Part shown: positions 23,898-38,108 of the stretch, in pieces
Layout: every line of letters starts with the position of its first letter
Position numbering within the stretch: the stretch's first letter is position 1
DNA from: Fratercula arctica
Taxonomy: Eukaryota > Chordata > Aves > Charadriiformes > Alcidae
Length of the DNA: 64,000 nt
Direction of reading: 5' to 3'
Assembly (NCBI GenBank): GCA_947846985.1
Contig: CANTUZ010000004.1
Span: 10,034,927 to 10,098,926, forward strand
Translations under genes and position numbers: made by a program
Notes under the pieces: generated by a model
What the model saw: only the letters and a program-made list of their open reading frames with translations
Told to the model about the DNA's origin: nothing
Database searches by the model: none

Positions 23898-26800
23898 CGT
23901 TAAGGTTGAATTAAATGAAGAGGAAGCCTTACCATTTTCTTTTTGGGTGAAAAGCAAGCAAAACACCCCAAACATCAAGTAATAGTCATAGTTTGTTTTT
24001 TCACATATGCTAAAGAAACATTTAATTGTAACAGAAGATCCAAAGACAATGGCAACAAGCACTTTTTTTTCCTGAAGGCTGTGACACAGATGATGTCTGT
24101 TATTATTAAGATCTAGCTGTAGCCCATCCATCTGTTAATCTTCGTATGTGTGCCATAGCAGCTTATTTGTAACTGAAGGCTGAGTCAAAAAAAGATTTTA
24201 CTTCTTTATAATAACCTTCCATGAACACAGGATAGTCTATTTATTATTACCTTTTATTTTTGAAAATGAGAGGTTTTGTACATTTCATGTGACCTTTCAT
24301 GTGGAGAAACGGTCTTGTACTTTCAGTGGCTTTTTACACTTACTGGGTTCTAAGAGAATTTAGTCAAAATGAAGCAGTGTGCTTAACGTCTGTAAGATGC
24401 ATCCTTTAAAATTCATTTTAGTAACTTTAAATGAAATGCATCACAGGCATCTGAAGAGGGGAAAAAAACAAGTCATGAGCAGCAAGCCACAATCTATCAA
24501 CGTATTTTGCATCCCATTCAGGCAGATGTTTGGCCTCAAGACATGTAAAATGGATGGGTTTCATTCTCTCTTGATCTCCCTGCAACTTGAACTGGAGAGA
24601 TGAGAGAAGCTCAGCAGGAAATTAGCTAAATAAAGGAACTAGATAAGCAAAAGCAAAATGCTGGAGAATATTGTAATATGTAAATCTAAGACTAAATATA
24701 TATTTTTGCCAATTGTATAAATTCTGCTAAAACATGGCTATGGTAATAGCTTGTCTCTAAAAGGATGTGACAACTCTATCAGGATAGAATAAGAATACTT
24801 CAAATGATGGATGAGATTTTCTTTCATTTGTTTACAAATCTGAGACTACAGTCTAGTCTTAGACTAGTCTGAAGAAGAACTAAAGTCCTTTCTTCCATGT
24901 TGTACTGTACTGTACAGTTGAATCTGACAGCTAGTTTGCAGAACCAGGGCAAAATCTGGAGCATCTTAATTAAATCCCCCAACTCGATTGTTGCCATGCC
25001 TTAAAGTTGCACTGTCTACACTAGGCACCCACTGCGCCAGGCCAGGCAGTGAAGATGGTTAAGTACCTTGGACCGATAATCATTTGAGGTATAATCACAA
25101 AATGTTTCAATCACTGACTCAAATCATGGGAGATTTGAATTAATTTCTCTCTGTTGGGGGTAAGGACCAAGATTTTTTCCTCCTTCTTCCAACTTTCAAA
25201 TGATCAAATACAAAGGATCAAAATAACAGTCTTTTTTTTTTCTTAAATACTTATGTTTAACAGCTATTTGTAATTTTAAATTATCAAAATATTTTTAGTA
25301 CAACTTTTTGGGTAACTTTTATTTATGTAATAGCAGCAATGGAGAAACCTGGAAGACAAATTAAAAACACTATACAAGGTGAGAAGAGAATTGCCTTTTT
25401 TTGGCGCAACAGCCAAGAATGGCATTCAGACCATGAAAGTTGCCAGCAGAGCCCATCTGTTAAGCAACAGAGTAAATCAGATGCTGCAAGTTTCCAGTGA
25501 TCTCGGGAAAGTAAAACATTGAGAAGAGGCAAATAAAGGCAGGAAGGTAATTTTCACTGCAAAGGTCTAATGGAGCTTTTTCTCTCTATAACGGACTTTT
25601 AAGTTGGTCCTTTCCTGCAAAGCACTGTGATTGAAATTCTGTCTTAAGCACAGATACATTAGTTCACACGCATGTGAGAGATCTTTGAAGGCACAAGTCC
25701 TGAGGAGACTGTGTTTCCAACGATCCCGTTTCTCCTATTAATCCAGGCTCTTACCACTTTCAGATCCTGCATTTACAATGAGCATTTATGTGAGTGATGA
25801 TTGAAGAGTCAAGATCTTGTTTGGCTTCTCTGTTTCTGTTAGGTAAGTTATCTGTATTATTCAGTTACTTTAACAGGAGAAGACCTCTGTAAAATACTCA
25901 TGTTCCATTAAACTAGGTCATTAGTTGAGGGATAATTAAAAACAGGGATTTAAGCTGGTCTCCATAGCTTCTCAGTTGCAGGCATTCACCAAGGAGTCTT
26001 GTACATTCCCCAGATTTGACCATTGCCTCTCCTGGAAGATCTGACTGCAGCTTGTCCTGCAGGACACTTTTCCCCTCCCAGGGAAGAAAGAGTGATGTTA
26101 TACATGGGTATTTCCTCTTCTGTCACACCATTTTTTTTTTTCTACAAATGTAGCCACTGCTTGCAGCAGCTGATGTGCATAGGACTTTATTTCAGGTTAG
26201 GGCATGTATAGAAAGCGTGGTGCAGAAGATATGCTACTGTATCCTACAGTGCTGCACTGCTTCTGGTACTTCTTTTTAACTTGGATGTGACTCAGACCAT
26301 GCCGGTACATTTTAAGACAATATCCCATGTTCTTTCTAATGTAAAACTGCACACTGGAGTCTGTAATCAGGCCAACAATGGCAGCCTTTGGAGGAGTTTT
26401 AGAGAGCTTTACTTGTAACACTGCCAGTTGCTATCTGGTTGTTTTATTCTGACACCACTTATCCACAACACACACATCCAATGTCAAAAGAACACAAGAT
26501 TTTGCATGGTCAAGACTTGACCATCAAACTTTGTAAGGCTGTTAATTGTCATGAAGAGTTGTAGTCCAAAATAGCTTTTTTAATTAAAAATCAAAAAAAC
26601 TAGAAAGAAAAATCAGCCCTGCTTGATCAAGTCACAGGAAAGAGCCAAGCAGGAAATTTCAGTGCAGAAAAGAGAGTGAACTGAAACTAAGAAATGTATA
26701 ATTCCCCCACTGCAGTGCATATCTGAGCTTCAAGAAATCTTGGAGTTACATTTAGAATTAGATTCCTTAATACCTACCAAATTTCAAAAGCTATATTACT

Positions 26801-29800
26801 GCCTTTTGTATGAAAAATACTAGCAAGGAAAAAATATGATGCATATGTGGTCTCCCCAGTGGAGAATAAAGTAATAATATAGTAGAGCCCTTTTCTATTG
26901 AATTGTCTGACACAGTCAATGTTTCTAAACCCCTAGATACCTTTATTTAACTTTTTTTCTGTCTTCCAACAGAAAAAAAAGAAATTCCTATTGCATATTG
27001 TGAACAATAATTTTACAAATCTTATTCTAAAGGACATATCATTCTATGCATTCATAACCTTCTAATTCTCTTTGCAAATGGCCGTAATTCACAATTGCAT
27101 CAAGCAAAACATTAAAGTAAAAATGTGTGTGTATATATACGTTATCTGTACAATGAAAAATGTACCTTTAGTTTTCACTGCAAATGTGTAGAATTTTTTT
27201 TCTTTTATTGCATGCCTTTCTCTCTCAATCGTACACTATGCTTGTGTACTTGTCCTGGACTGGCTCTCAGAAAATGGTGACCAGAAAAAAGTGATGCAGC
27301 TGGAGTGTGCAAACGTTTATAAGTTACTCCGATTTTACTCATCCATAGTTGAGGAAAGCTATTCTGCAGAGAAATTTAGAATGAAACTGATTTGACCAGC
27401 TGTCATTTTGTTCAGATCTTGAAAACATGACCACCTTTTTACAGAAATAACAAAACTGTCAGTTCATTCAGTCAATTAAATTGAATTATTGGAATGAGTT
27501 ATTTTCTGTGAATACTTTGTAAAATCCAACTGACTTGTTTCAGCCTAGCTGAAGGGACTACAGACGTCAAAGTTCAGTTCTGCATCTCTCTGGCACATGT
27601 ATTTTTATCTATGTTGAGAGCCCAGAGCCCAGAGTAGAGTGTGGTTATCAAATGTCTGGCACAAGACTGACTGTCTTTACCTTTCTTTTGCTTTTTGTAT
27701 AAAAAGTGGAAGCCTTATTTAGCTCACAGAAAGCGTATTGGTCCCACACTGCTTGTCTATCTTGAGTATACTGGCATCAAATACTGAAGTAATACAGGGA
27801 GACTGTCATGATGTCATAATTCCAGTTTTTGTCTTAAAGACATCTTGTTTTGTGAGGCTTTTATAATGCAGTAAATGCACAACATAAACATACAGTACCA
27901 AGTATCTTACAGTTCAAAATCACATTTTGCAGAGAGTAGAAATTCAGTCACTAGGCACGCTTGTCATAGTTAACCACTCTAGAAGTTTACAGTTCAGCGC
28001 ACCTACCATTTATATCTCTGCCGATGAAATGCAATTTTCAGCTGTTTTTTCAGGAATGTGTGCACAGTATGCATTTAGAAAGTTGCTAATGGAATGAGGT
28101 TCAGGCTCATGTGGTTTAACATTGAGCTTCTTATTACAACGTGTGTAAGAAATTTAAAAATTATCTCAACCTAGATGATCTGCAGCAGCTGCTTGTATGT
28201 GTCTGGCAATAATAAAAGTTAGAAATTGTATAAGTTTATGGGAAAAAAGCTTGAGTAAATGAAAGGTGGAATTAAAAGAGAATTGTTTAGACTGTATCCA
28301 CTATATTGAAGTGTGTTAAGGCTGGATTAGCAGTGTTTGTTACCAGTCTCTGTTCATATTATTTGACATTTTGCTAGAAAATGCTTTTTCACTCTTAAAT
28401 CACTTAAGTAATCATTTAATTATAAGATATTGAAGGATATTGTAGAAAAAAGATAAATATTTAAAATCTTTTCAGTAAGCAAATGGATTTCTGCACTTTT
28501 TATAGAGCTGAAAAAGTTTCTGTTAAACAATAAGCTGATTTTAATTAAAATATACTACAGTAAAATGGGAAAGGCCATATGCATATAAATGCATTTAAAA
28601 TATGAATAAAAGTGTATATACTTCAAAGTGAACCTAGAAAAGGCAAATATTCACTCATACAATATATTTAGATGAATAAAAGTTAACATCTGTGAAGATT
28701 TTTTAAGCCATCTTCCTTTCATAGATAATTGTTAGGCGTTAGCTGAACAATCAGTAAAAACAGGAGGAAAAAAGTGAACAGTGTGGCTCCATTGAAAGTG
28801 CAACTTTCCTGTCTCTTCTCTAGGTACATGCATTTTGTTCCTCTGTACCAATTTCCAACTCTTGTAGGAGGCGCCAGTGGCTTCTACAGCAGATACTTCT
28901 CCGAAAGTGAAAGGTATAACTCTCATATCTATCTATCTGGAAAATTCAAATAAAATTTCCTGATCAGCTGTCACTCTGCATCTCTCATTCCCAAACATTG
29001 AAAATTCTTTGAGAAGATGGAGGACTGTGTGTGGTTTGGGGAGAAACTCTTGTGGTTTCTAAACTCTGTGATAGCAAATCAGGGTGGTTAAGTACAGCCG
29101 TGTGTAATGCTGTATTGTAAATAAACTTAGAATTGTCTGAAGTATTCAAAGCATGCATGTAGGTGCTTGTATGATAACAGGCATGACTTAGTGCTATTAC
29201 ACATGTTTACAAGTTCTTCTTGCTAAGGAATCTCCAAAGAGAATCCATTTGAATGCTGCTAGTTCTATGCCACTGTGGTTTTTTTAATTAGAAGTGGTTG
29301 CAAACAGGATCTGTGTGCATTCCCAGCCTCACCTCACTGAACAGCACCCATGGCAGTACTGCTCTGTCTCATGAATTTAGACTGAACTGCAGGACTGGAG
29401 TGCCCAGCGTGATGCGTACCCTGCCTTGGCTTGGGTTCACGCTTATGAACTTGACACCAATAACCAGTTCCCATCAGTGTGTCTACCCTTAGTGGCTTCT
29501 GAGAAACCTTCAACATTTTAGGGGTTTGCTTATTTTCATGGCTGATTTCCACATCTTGTTGGGCTGCAAAAAATTCCTTTCCCTGGAGGACTTATGTAGA
29601 GTGATGGCTTCACCAGCTAGCAATTTTTGCATATGTAAGAATGAATCTTGAAGAAAAGACTGCAAAGCAATGCATATGGCTCCATGACCGTAACACCTTT
29701 AAACGTAAATATCCATGGGAAAAAAAGCTAATCATTAAATCCCCCAAATAATTTCTCACTTTGCAATACACCTACCAAGTATATGTGCCTGTGGTTTATT

Positions 29801-30371
29801 ATCTGTCTGTGGCTTTTATTTCACTATTAAGATTAAAAACAAGATAGCTTTTGGTAGTAGTTAAGATTTTATAATACACTTAACTTTACATCAACACACT
29901 TCTGTATTCTGAATCACGTCATCATGTTCCCTGAGTCCAAGCAGTTCTACTTGAGGGCATAAAGATGATCAGCTTGTGTCTTCCTAGTGCATAAGATTGA
30001 TCAAAGTAAACCATTAATCAAATAGATATGAAAATTAGAAATAGTAATATGAGGTGTTAGATAACACAATCTGCATGCAATAGCAGCTTGATCTCTCAGG
30101 AAATTAAAATAATTTAACAAAAAGGCCATATTTAACAGACTGTATGATGGAATTAAGAATGAAAATCTAGCCTATTAATCATGCAAGAAATTGCAATTAA
30201 ATTATATTTGTTAATTTCATAGTGAAGAGTTTTTAAATTAAATCATTAACCATTTGTTGGAATCTTTACTTAAATGCAGTTATAATTCAGATGTCAGTGA
30301 AATGCAGTTTTTAGGGGTTAAAAACTTTTCTATAGGATTTATTTAATTTCCTATAAAATACTTTCTTTGGC

Positions 30372-30382
30372 GGGGGGGGGGG
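30372..30382. repeat. Poly(G) run, 11 bases
   Basis: Eleven consecutive G in otherwise AT-rich surroundings. G homopolymers of this length are uncommon compared with A/T runs and are prone to sequencing and replication slippage. Confidence 0.85.
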
Positions 30383-33300
30383 AAGAGGCGCAGATCTCAA
30401 ATTATGTATCGGTTTGTCTCTCCCAATATTTTTCTCTTGGTTCCTTTGGTTCTTTGTATCTCATGTACCCCAAGCAGCATGGTACTTTTGTCGTATTCAG
30501 TATGCTTTTATTTCAAATACAGAAAAATTAAGCTTTGTCTTTTCTGATTAAAGTATCTGAATTGCCTATGTGTATTTGGAAACAGGATTTTTAACGTATG
30601 TATGTAAGACAATGAAGGGTACTGCATTTGTAAAGGCAAGTGGTCCTCTCGAACTAGTCTCACTAGCTCCTCTGCATTTTTTAAGGCATCAACGTTACTT
30701 TTAAACTTTGACACTACAACCTGAACATTGCAAATGTAAACTGGAAACTACCCTAAATTACATTTCAGCTTTGAATATAAAGTGAAAGAATAATTGGCGA
30801 ATAAGCATCTGATCTCAATACTTCTGTTGAAACATTCTATGTTGTCATCATTGCCAACAAGTAAGTCGCCTTCAGTCTTTAGGGAGAGCTCCGAAAGCCT
30901 GTCCTGACTAACTGGAGGTAAGACTACACAGATGAGGCCAGAGAGATGTAAATTTCTAATGAGGGATTAAGTTACTTTATGATCTCCAAAGAACTTTAAA
31001 ATTAGCTCAGATTTTCTGACATCTACAAAAAGCGGAATTCGGCCTAACAGCCTTTGAAGGAATCAATAGAACCTCTATTTGCCCACTTGTTTTCACAAAA
31101 TATATAGGAACGGATTATCTCTGAAACCTCAGTCTCATGGATGTTTTGCTTACTTGAGTTTGGACACTACTTTTAAAATGTTTTTTGAGAGTTAGAGAAG
31201 GGCAGAGACAGATAGACACATGGACAAAAAACTCAGATTGTGATTATATATTTCTCCTTTATTTAGGAAACAAAACTTAAAATCCCTAATTGCATGCACC
31301 ACCAGTCCACATAAGTTTTACTCACTGTTCAGATCTTTCAGGTGTTAGTAACTAAGGAGAAAGATCTAGATACTCTAAAACAAGTAGAAGAGTCTAACGT
31401 CCTGCTGTAAAAAAGAATCACATATAGCTCTGGCTTGTGTGAGAAGGGTTTTTCCAGTGAAGATGTGCAAATAGTCACATCAGAGGTCCGGGACACAACT
31501 GAAAATTCTTGTCATCAGTATGTAATTCAGGCCAGAACAAATGCCTGAGGTGGGATGGTAGATTAATAAAAGTTTGATGTACTTTGCAAAACAAAGGCTG
31601 ATGGGGGATGTATTTGTTTCTTCAGTACAGCCTTGGGATAACCGTTTCCCCTCTCTGTCTGATCTCTTCCTATGCAGAATAAAAGCAGTAATATAACTAA
31701 AACATAATGGGTTTTTATATTTTAAACTTATCAATGAGATAATGTACTCATTATGAGTCAGTGTGAATTTAGTCTTTACTAACTTTAGCTACCTTGAAAT
31801 TATGAATCTAGTCTAAGCAATTGATGGTGTACTTTATCTACATAATACCTCAAGAGACAGATTCTTCCCTAGACAGTGCTCTAACGTCTTACATGTTTAT
31901 TTTAGGGTGGGAGAAGTTGTTGCTGTGAGGTGCTCTGACTAAGAAGAGAGCCTGGTAATGAAAAGAAGGTGCTTAAATTTTTAGTTAGCAGAAATTAGAT
32001 GAGCTGACTGCTTCCCTTAAGAAGCCTTTGAAAATTCAAAAAAATATTTTCAAGACCAGTCTCTGACCCAGCTTCTGAATTAATTTCAAGTTTACCTTGG
32101 ATTGTCTCCAGTTTTACTTGGATTAACTTCAGTTGTACCTTGGAAACACATGCATCTTCCACATACTAATGGGATCTGATGAAAAAAAAAAAAACCTCAT
32201 CAAATTGCAATAGTAAGAGGATACTTTGCTAGGAAATTGAATTTTAATATAGGGTACGAAGTTGTAGTCTTACATAAATGTAATGAGTGTAAATTTGTGG
32301 CTGTGTTAATGAAGGCTTGCTGTATTTGCCTTCCAAAACGGTTGCCATACCTTTAAAATTTTCATCAGTTATATTATTACAAAGTCCAATATTATTTATC
32401 TAATAAAATGTACTTGTTCCATCCATCCATCATGTTATTCTAAAACATGGTAATTTTTTTTTTTTCATTTGCTTGTTTCTAACAGCAAATGGTACTATTG
32501 AAGGAATCTCAGAGCTCGAATTTCATACTTAGAAAATAGAACTAAGTTATAACATATTTTTAAGGTAGACAGTTTCTAAAGATACACCTTACTTTCCTTC
32601 TTACAGTATTCTCCAATGAGTTTTAATTCAGAGCAACTGTTTAGTACTAAGTAATTTCTTGTTTTAGTAACGGAATGTGAAGATTAGGTTTCATAACATT
32701 CTCAAATATCTTCCGTCTGGATTCTGTTTAAGGAGTATTCCCAGTTTTCTCAGCACCAACATAATTTACACATTTTTGTTATGCTAATAGGAGTGTAGCA
32801 TTATGTATTGTGCCCTTTATCCCCATGGATTTTGTTCCATCCATTTTGCTTGTGTTTCTAATCTGATAACAGAATATATTAAAAACATCTGTCCTTGTGT
32901 TACAAGTATTTGTTATTTGTAGGAGATAGGAAATAAAAATATGAAATTAATTTTCATTATGAATTGTACTTGCCCTCAGAAGAAGTTGCTAGAGATTGCA
33001 TATTTTTCTGCTTCAGAGTAAGAAATGAGATTATATCATATTACATTGATTAGAAGTTCACTGCTAATATGAAACCTGTGCTTACTAGAAAAAAAAAAAC
33101 CTACCCATTTGTTTTTCTGCATTGAAAGAGTTCAGATTTCTCTGTCTCTTTGAAGGCAAGTACAGTCAGGATTTCAATCAATTTTAGCATATATGACAAT
33201 TGAAGTGTGTCACAAGTTATATGAAACAACTCAGACAATGGTTTGCTTATTGGATTAGATTTATGCATCAGTTAAATTTGTATGTGTCTGGAATCTTTTA

Positions 33301-36300
33301 ATATCAAAGAAGTTAAAGCAAGTTTAGGTAAGACAGTATCATTTTTGGTCAAAATAAAGAGTGCCTTGTTTGTTTGCAAAGATTAATATCAAATGAGTTT
33401 CTGTTGTTATAAGATTTTGGAAACTTATTCAAGGCACAGTCAAGCCTAATAATACCTATGCTAAAGGTTTTTATACTAGTCAAACTTTGCAGTCCTCCTC
33501 AACAAGCCAGTTGAGAGTGTTTCTGAGTTGTAGGGGATCTTTAATTGTAAAGAAGTAATTAAAGATCAAAGAGGACCAATGATGAGATTTACAAGATTGT
33601 TTTCAGTTTTCAAGTTTTCCTTCATGTAGGTTTTGGTTTGTTTCGTGGTGGGTTTTTCTTCAGTTCTTGAATTCTATGGCTGCTTTTCTTGAGGAAAGAA
33701 ACATATCCAGTATCCTGGAAAAGTCTGAGAAACCATCAGATCCTAATGCTAAACCAGCTATACTTATCCTATGGGGTTTTTACTGTTTTGGGTTTGTGGT
33801 TTTTTTCCCTGCAGAAGATAAGTAGGATTGATTAGCTCCAACCTGGCAGCTTTTAAATCATTAGAGGTTTCCTGAAGTGAAGTTGTGGACAGGGGGAAGA
33901 AACGGAACTCTTAAATCTTCTGTAGGAGAATGACAGACTTTTTTTCAAAAAAAAAATAATTCATTATCCCTTTCCCTCTTAAGACTTTTAATTTCCATAT
34001 TGAGTTAATGCGTGGCAACAGAGCCACGAGTACTTTTCTAACTCAGTAAGTCATGAAAGTCAGGCTGGTTTTATTCCCCAAGAAGTTTGTTGTGCTCAAA
34101 TGAATGGATGTCCAAGGTTTTTTCCAGGAAAGCCTTTTATCTAAGAGTTAATTTTTTCGCTGTTATCTGACTCCAAGAGATTATTCAGAGTATATCAAAC
34201 CTGAAAATATTGAAGTAACACAAATGTCAGCTATGCTGCCTGATCAACAGTGCAAATTCTAGCACTAAAATGTTTTTAAATGCTCTAAAATTCCAAATTA
34301 ACTAGACCTCTATATTATGTGATTTAATGAAGTTTATTGCTTGGAATTTTGCAATAAGTCTTAATCCTTTCATGCATACCATCATACAGTAGGAATAACG
34401 TCTTAGAAATCCTGTAATTCAAATCTTTAATTCATATAAGTGATGCCGGTCATATTGCTGTGCTGTCCTGGGAAATGGCTTTGATTAGCTGTAGCTAAGC
34501 CTTCCTAAGTTTCTGTAATAACCACCATCACAAAAAATTCTTTGCCTGTTAATATGGAAATATTCATATTCTATCTAATATTAGTCTAAAATGTAATCTT
34601 TCTGTGAAATCTAAGGCAAGAAGTTGCAAGAAGAGAGTAGAAAAATAACATAGATTCTTGATTATAATAAGTAAATCTTTTTGTTCTATTTGAACAGCTT
34701 TTACACCCAAAACTTCTCATTGTACAGGCTGGAAAACTTACAGTATTTGCTCCCTATTATTCAGCTGCAAGACAGACTCTAAACTTAAACCAATACCCAG
34801 TCTACATAAATGGGGCCAGAGAACTTCAGTGGCCATTGTGTTCTGCGTGTCAGTATACTGCTGTGGGAGAATAGAAGACAATAGTCAATCTAATTTCCAT
34901 TTGAAGTCAATGATTTACTAAGTCAAACTGCAAATTTGAAGTCAGTTTGCAGAGAGCTTCCGTGTAGGCACTGCTTAGGTCAGGAGCTGTGCTCTGCGGT
35001 GCGGTGCTCTCCTGGGAGCTCATGAATTCAGCCTGAAGGAAGAAATTATGAAACGTAATAGCGAAAAGTTACCTACAATTAATCCCCTTTGACTTGCAGT
35101 CCCACCAGTGCCACTGACCACTGTTCATATATGTGTGTTCATGTGAGCGGAGACAAAGAAGGAGGAAACACTTTCCGTCTCTCCAGAGGTACCTGCCTTG
35201 GTGTGTCCTGCTCCCCAAATAATACTAAAAAGTTACAATAGTTGTACTGTGCTGTCACGTGGAGATATGAATGAGGAGAAAAATCAAGTTCCACCTCCCT
35301 CTTTAGACATCTGTGAGGCACTTTGGCACAAAGTGTGCTTGCAGTGAGTTAGAGGGCGAGTGGATGGGTAGGAGCAGGGCTGAAATGGAGGTGATTTCTA
35401 ACGAGGAAGAGAATTTCATGCAGAGGGAAATATGGATACACAGGCACATTTATTAAACTATATTAGCTGTTGTTCTGAGTGAAACTGCTGTAACTAAAAA
35501 CACTTGTGGCTAAAAACATTTAGTTGCACAATTAATTGCAAAATAATCTGATTTAAAGTAAGAGAAACTGCATAAATAAATCTCATTTCAAATGAAAGAA
35601 ATTGCTTCTTCACTCTGGTACTTCCCAGTTTACTGAATACTTTGTAACAACAATATTTTCATCATATAATGTAGCATGTTCTTATTGTCTCAGCTCTAAA
35701 GGTCAGATGTTTTACATTACTTGAGTATTTTCATAGTGTTGAAAGCATAAGAAAACAGGTAATATATCAATAACAAAAGTATCTTCATGTAAGCCCAAGT
35801 GAGTGCAGGAAGAAAGGAAGATAAAGATACTGACAAGACTGGAAATGATGAGAACATACATGGCTCAGTCCTGCAGTTTTTACCGAATAACAATCTCGTA
35901 CCTTTAGAGATTGAAATATCAGAGAAAAATATTACAGTAGTTGATCATTTATTAGTAGTTAACTGATGCAAATGGAAAATATCTAAGGGTTATTTTATTC
36001 TTCAAATATAAAGTGAACTGATAATAAAAATACGCAACTTTCATTAAGAAATGTAACAATAGATCAGTTTTTAGTTAAGACTACAGACATTTTCTGGGGA
36101 ATTACAGATTTGTATGCTTATAATGGAGTTAACGCCAATCCAATCTGTACATTGGGAAGTGTGCTTCAATCCATGACAGCAAGTGAGGGACCAAAGAGCC
36201 AGCTCCCAGCAGTGGCTAATTGATTGACCATTAATATTTGGGATATGAGGTTTCACTCATGGTAGAAAAACGCAGCTGCCAGGGAGACCGAGAACTGCCC

Positions 36301-38092
36301 TGAGGGTGAGCATAAGCAGGAGACTGGCAGAAAGATGACTGAGGACAGAGACTGCCAGAAACAGAAGGACGGAAGAAAAGCTGCTTTCCTCAGCTTTGCA
36401 CGTCTCTCCAAAATGCATCTCATTTTAGATGCAGCACAGGCTTGGTAGCCCTGCTGATGCTCTTCCCATTAGGATGTTCTTTTTGTTCCAAAGGCAATTG
36501 GCTATGGGGTACAGCCAAAACATGCTACCAAAGAACAGCAGCAGGAATAACAGATGCAAACACTGATGCCGAATACCAAGTGAACCAAGGCAAACAGACA
36601 CAAAACAATGCAATGTGGAGCCTCTGTCACATTACGAAAACAATTCTACAGAGAGTGAAGTGATGGCAGTGTGACACTGAGCAGTCAAATAGCGAACAAT
36701 CTTGAACTTGACGGCAGAGTGTGACCTCTGCTAAAAATGGCTAAGGACAGACTGGGAAGCTATGTTTTCAGGGATCTGTATTAGGCCAACTGTAGTCCTG
36801 TGTTTTTCTTGGAGGTTTTCCTGGAAGCTTTCTTCATTACCAATTCTGTGCTAAACTAGAGACTATTCATTTTTTTGCAGAAATAGAGACAAAGGTGTGA
36901 AAAAACAGGCAGATGTTGTTGATGTTTAGCAAAAAAAGTGAGCGCTTGTAAATAAGCTCGGGATAAACAGAGAAATGTACAAATACTGTACATTCAAACT
37001 AACGAAGCAGAAAGCCTATAATGGGTTCGTTACTTTGCTGTTTCAAAGGTTTTCAGACCTCACTTAATGCAGGCGAATTTGAACATGGTCCTGTTGATGA
37101 ACAGAATTTATTCCTATTCTCTTAGCAGAGTCCGAGGATACATATGAAAATTCATCATAAATCCATGGAGCTGGATTATGTCAAAGTGAGGTTAGTTACG
37201 TAGTTGTTTTGCTTTTTTTTTTTTTTAAATCAGCCCTATTTCTAACTCTTAAAAATGTTAGAAGCTACAAAAAGTTCTGTTTAAAGGAACTTTCATTCTT
37301 ACTGATAGAGATCCATCCCTTTCCTTAGCTGAATTCCAGGAGAAAAAGAATAGAGAAAAGCTAATGGATATCAAGATTATGATGGGTGACAGACACTTAT
37401 AAAGCTGCTATAGAATTCAGACTGCAAAATGATTTTCCAGCATCTTGATCCTTCATCATATGTCAGCTTTTCCAGGTAGAAGCAGAATGCAGTAGAGGAG
37501 CACAGCAGGAGAATAAAGAATTGTGCCACTGAATATAACAGGATAGTAAACAGCTTTTATGACAAGAGAAGTGGTCTTCCTCACTTTGTCCTGGAAATTT
37601 CCGTGCTTAAATTTAAGATGGAACGTCTTGTTACTTCCCAAAGTTTTCTTTGAAGGAATTATTTGCATTAGCATACCAAACATCTCTGGCAGGACAGTTA
37701 AGGTAAGAAAACATGCTGTCACACTTACTCTCCTGTTTTCTTTTTTCAAGCGTTTGGGAAAGTGATTAGTTTTTCTATTTTGGGGATTTGCTGGTATCTA
37801 CAAGGATGGTAACTCTCAAAAACATGGTCCTCAATTAGTTGAATGAGGACAGCAAATCCATTAATGTGTAATATATTATTGCATAAGTGGGATTCATCTC
37901 ATGTTATCACTTTAATATATTAATAATTACTAAAGACCTGAAATTAATTATTTTCAACCTTTAAGGAAAGGGGATGGCTTGTGAAAGTACAAAAAGTAAG
38001 TAGAAAAAATAAGTCTTTCCTTCAGCTTAATTTCGCAGACTGACAATTACTGCAAAGTAGTTCTTATTTTAATGAGCAATGAAATGTAGTTA

Positions 38093-38108
38093 CTAAGCTT
38101 AAGCTTAG
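38093..38108. repeat. 16-bp perfect palindrome
   Basis: CTAAGCTTAAGCTTAG, perfectly self-complementary and containing two adjacent AAGCTT sites. No known function. Confidence 0.85.

Larger units (their letters stand above)
17326..30360. other. Gene-free AT-rich stretch with simple repeats
   Basis: About 13 kb without a credible gene. It holds a 26-base poly(A) run (18085-18110), TTTA-type repeats (20493-20518), ATT/TTTA-rich DNA (19091-19128), an AAAC repeat (23877-23897) and a T8A8 block (23443-23458). Two slightly GC-richer patches, about 19440-19830 and 23640-23810, carry opposed open frames with no recognisable domain. The longest frame here (21707-22090, plus, 127 codons) is rich in F, Y, I and L, as expected from T-rich DNA, and is not called. 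Confidence 0.55.
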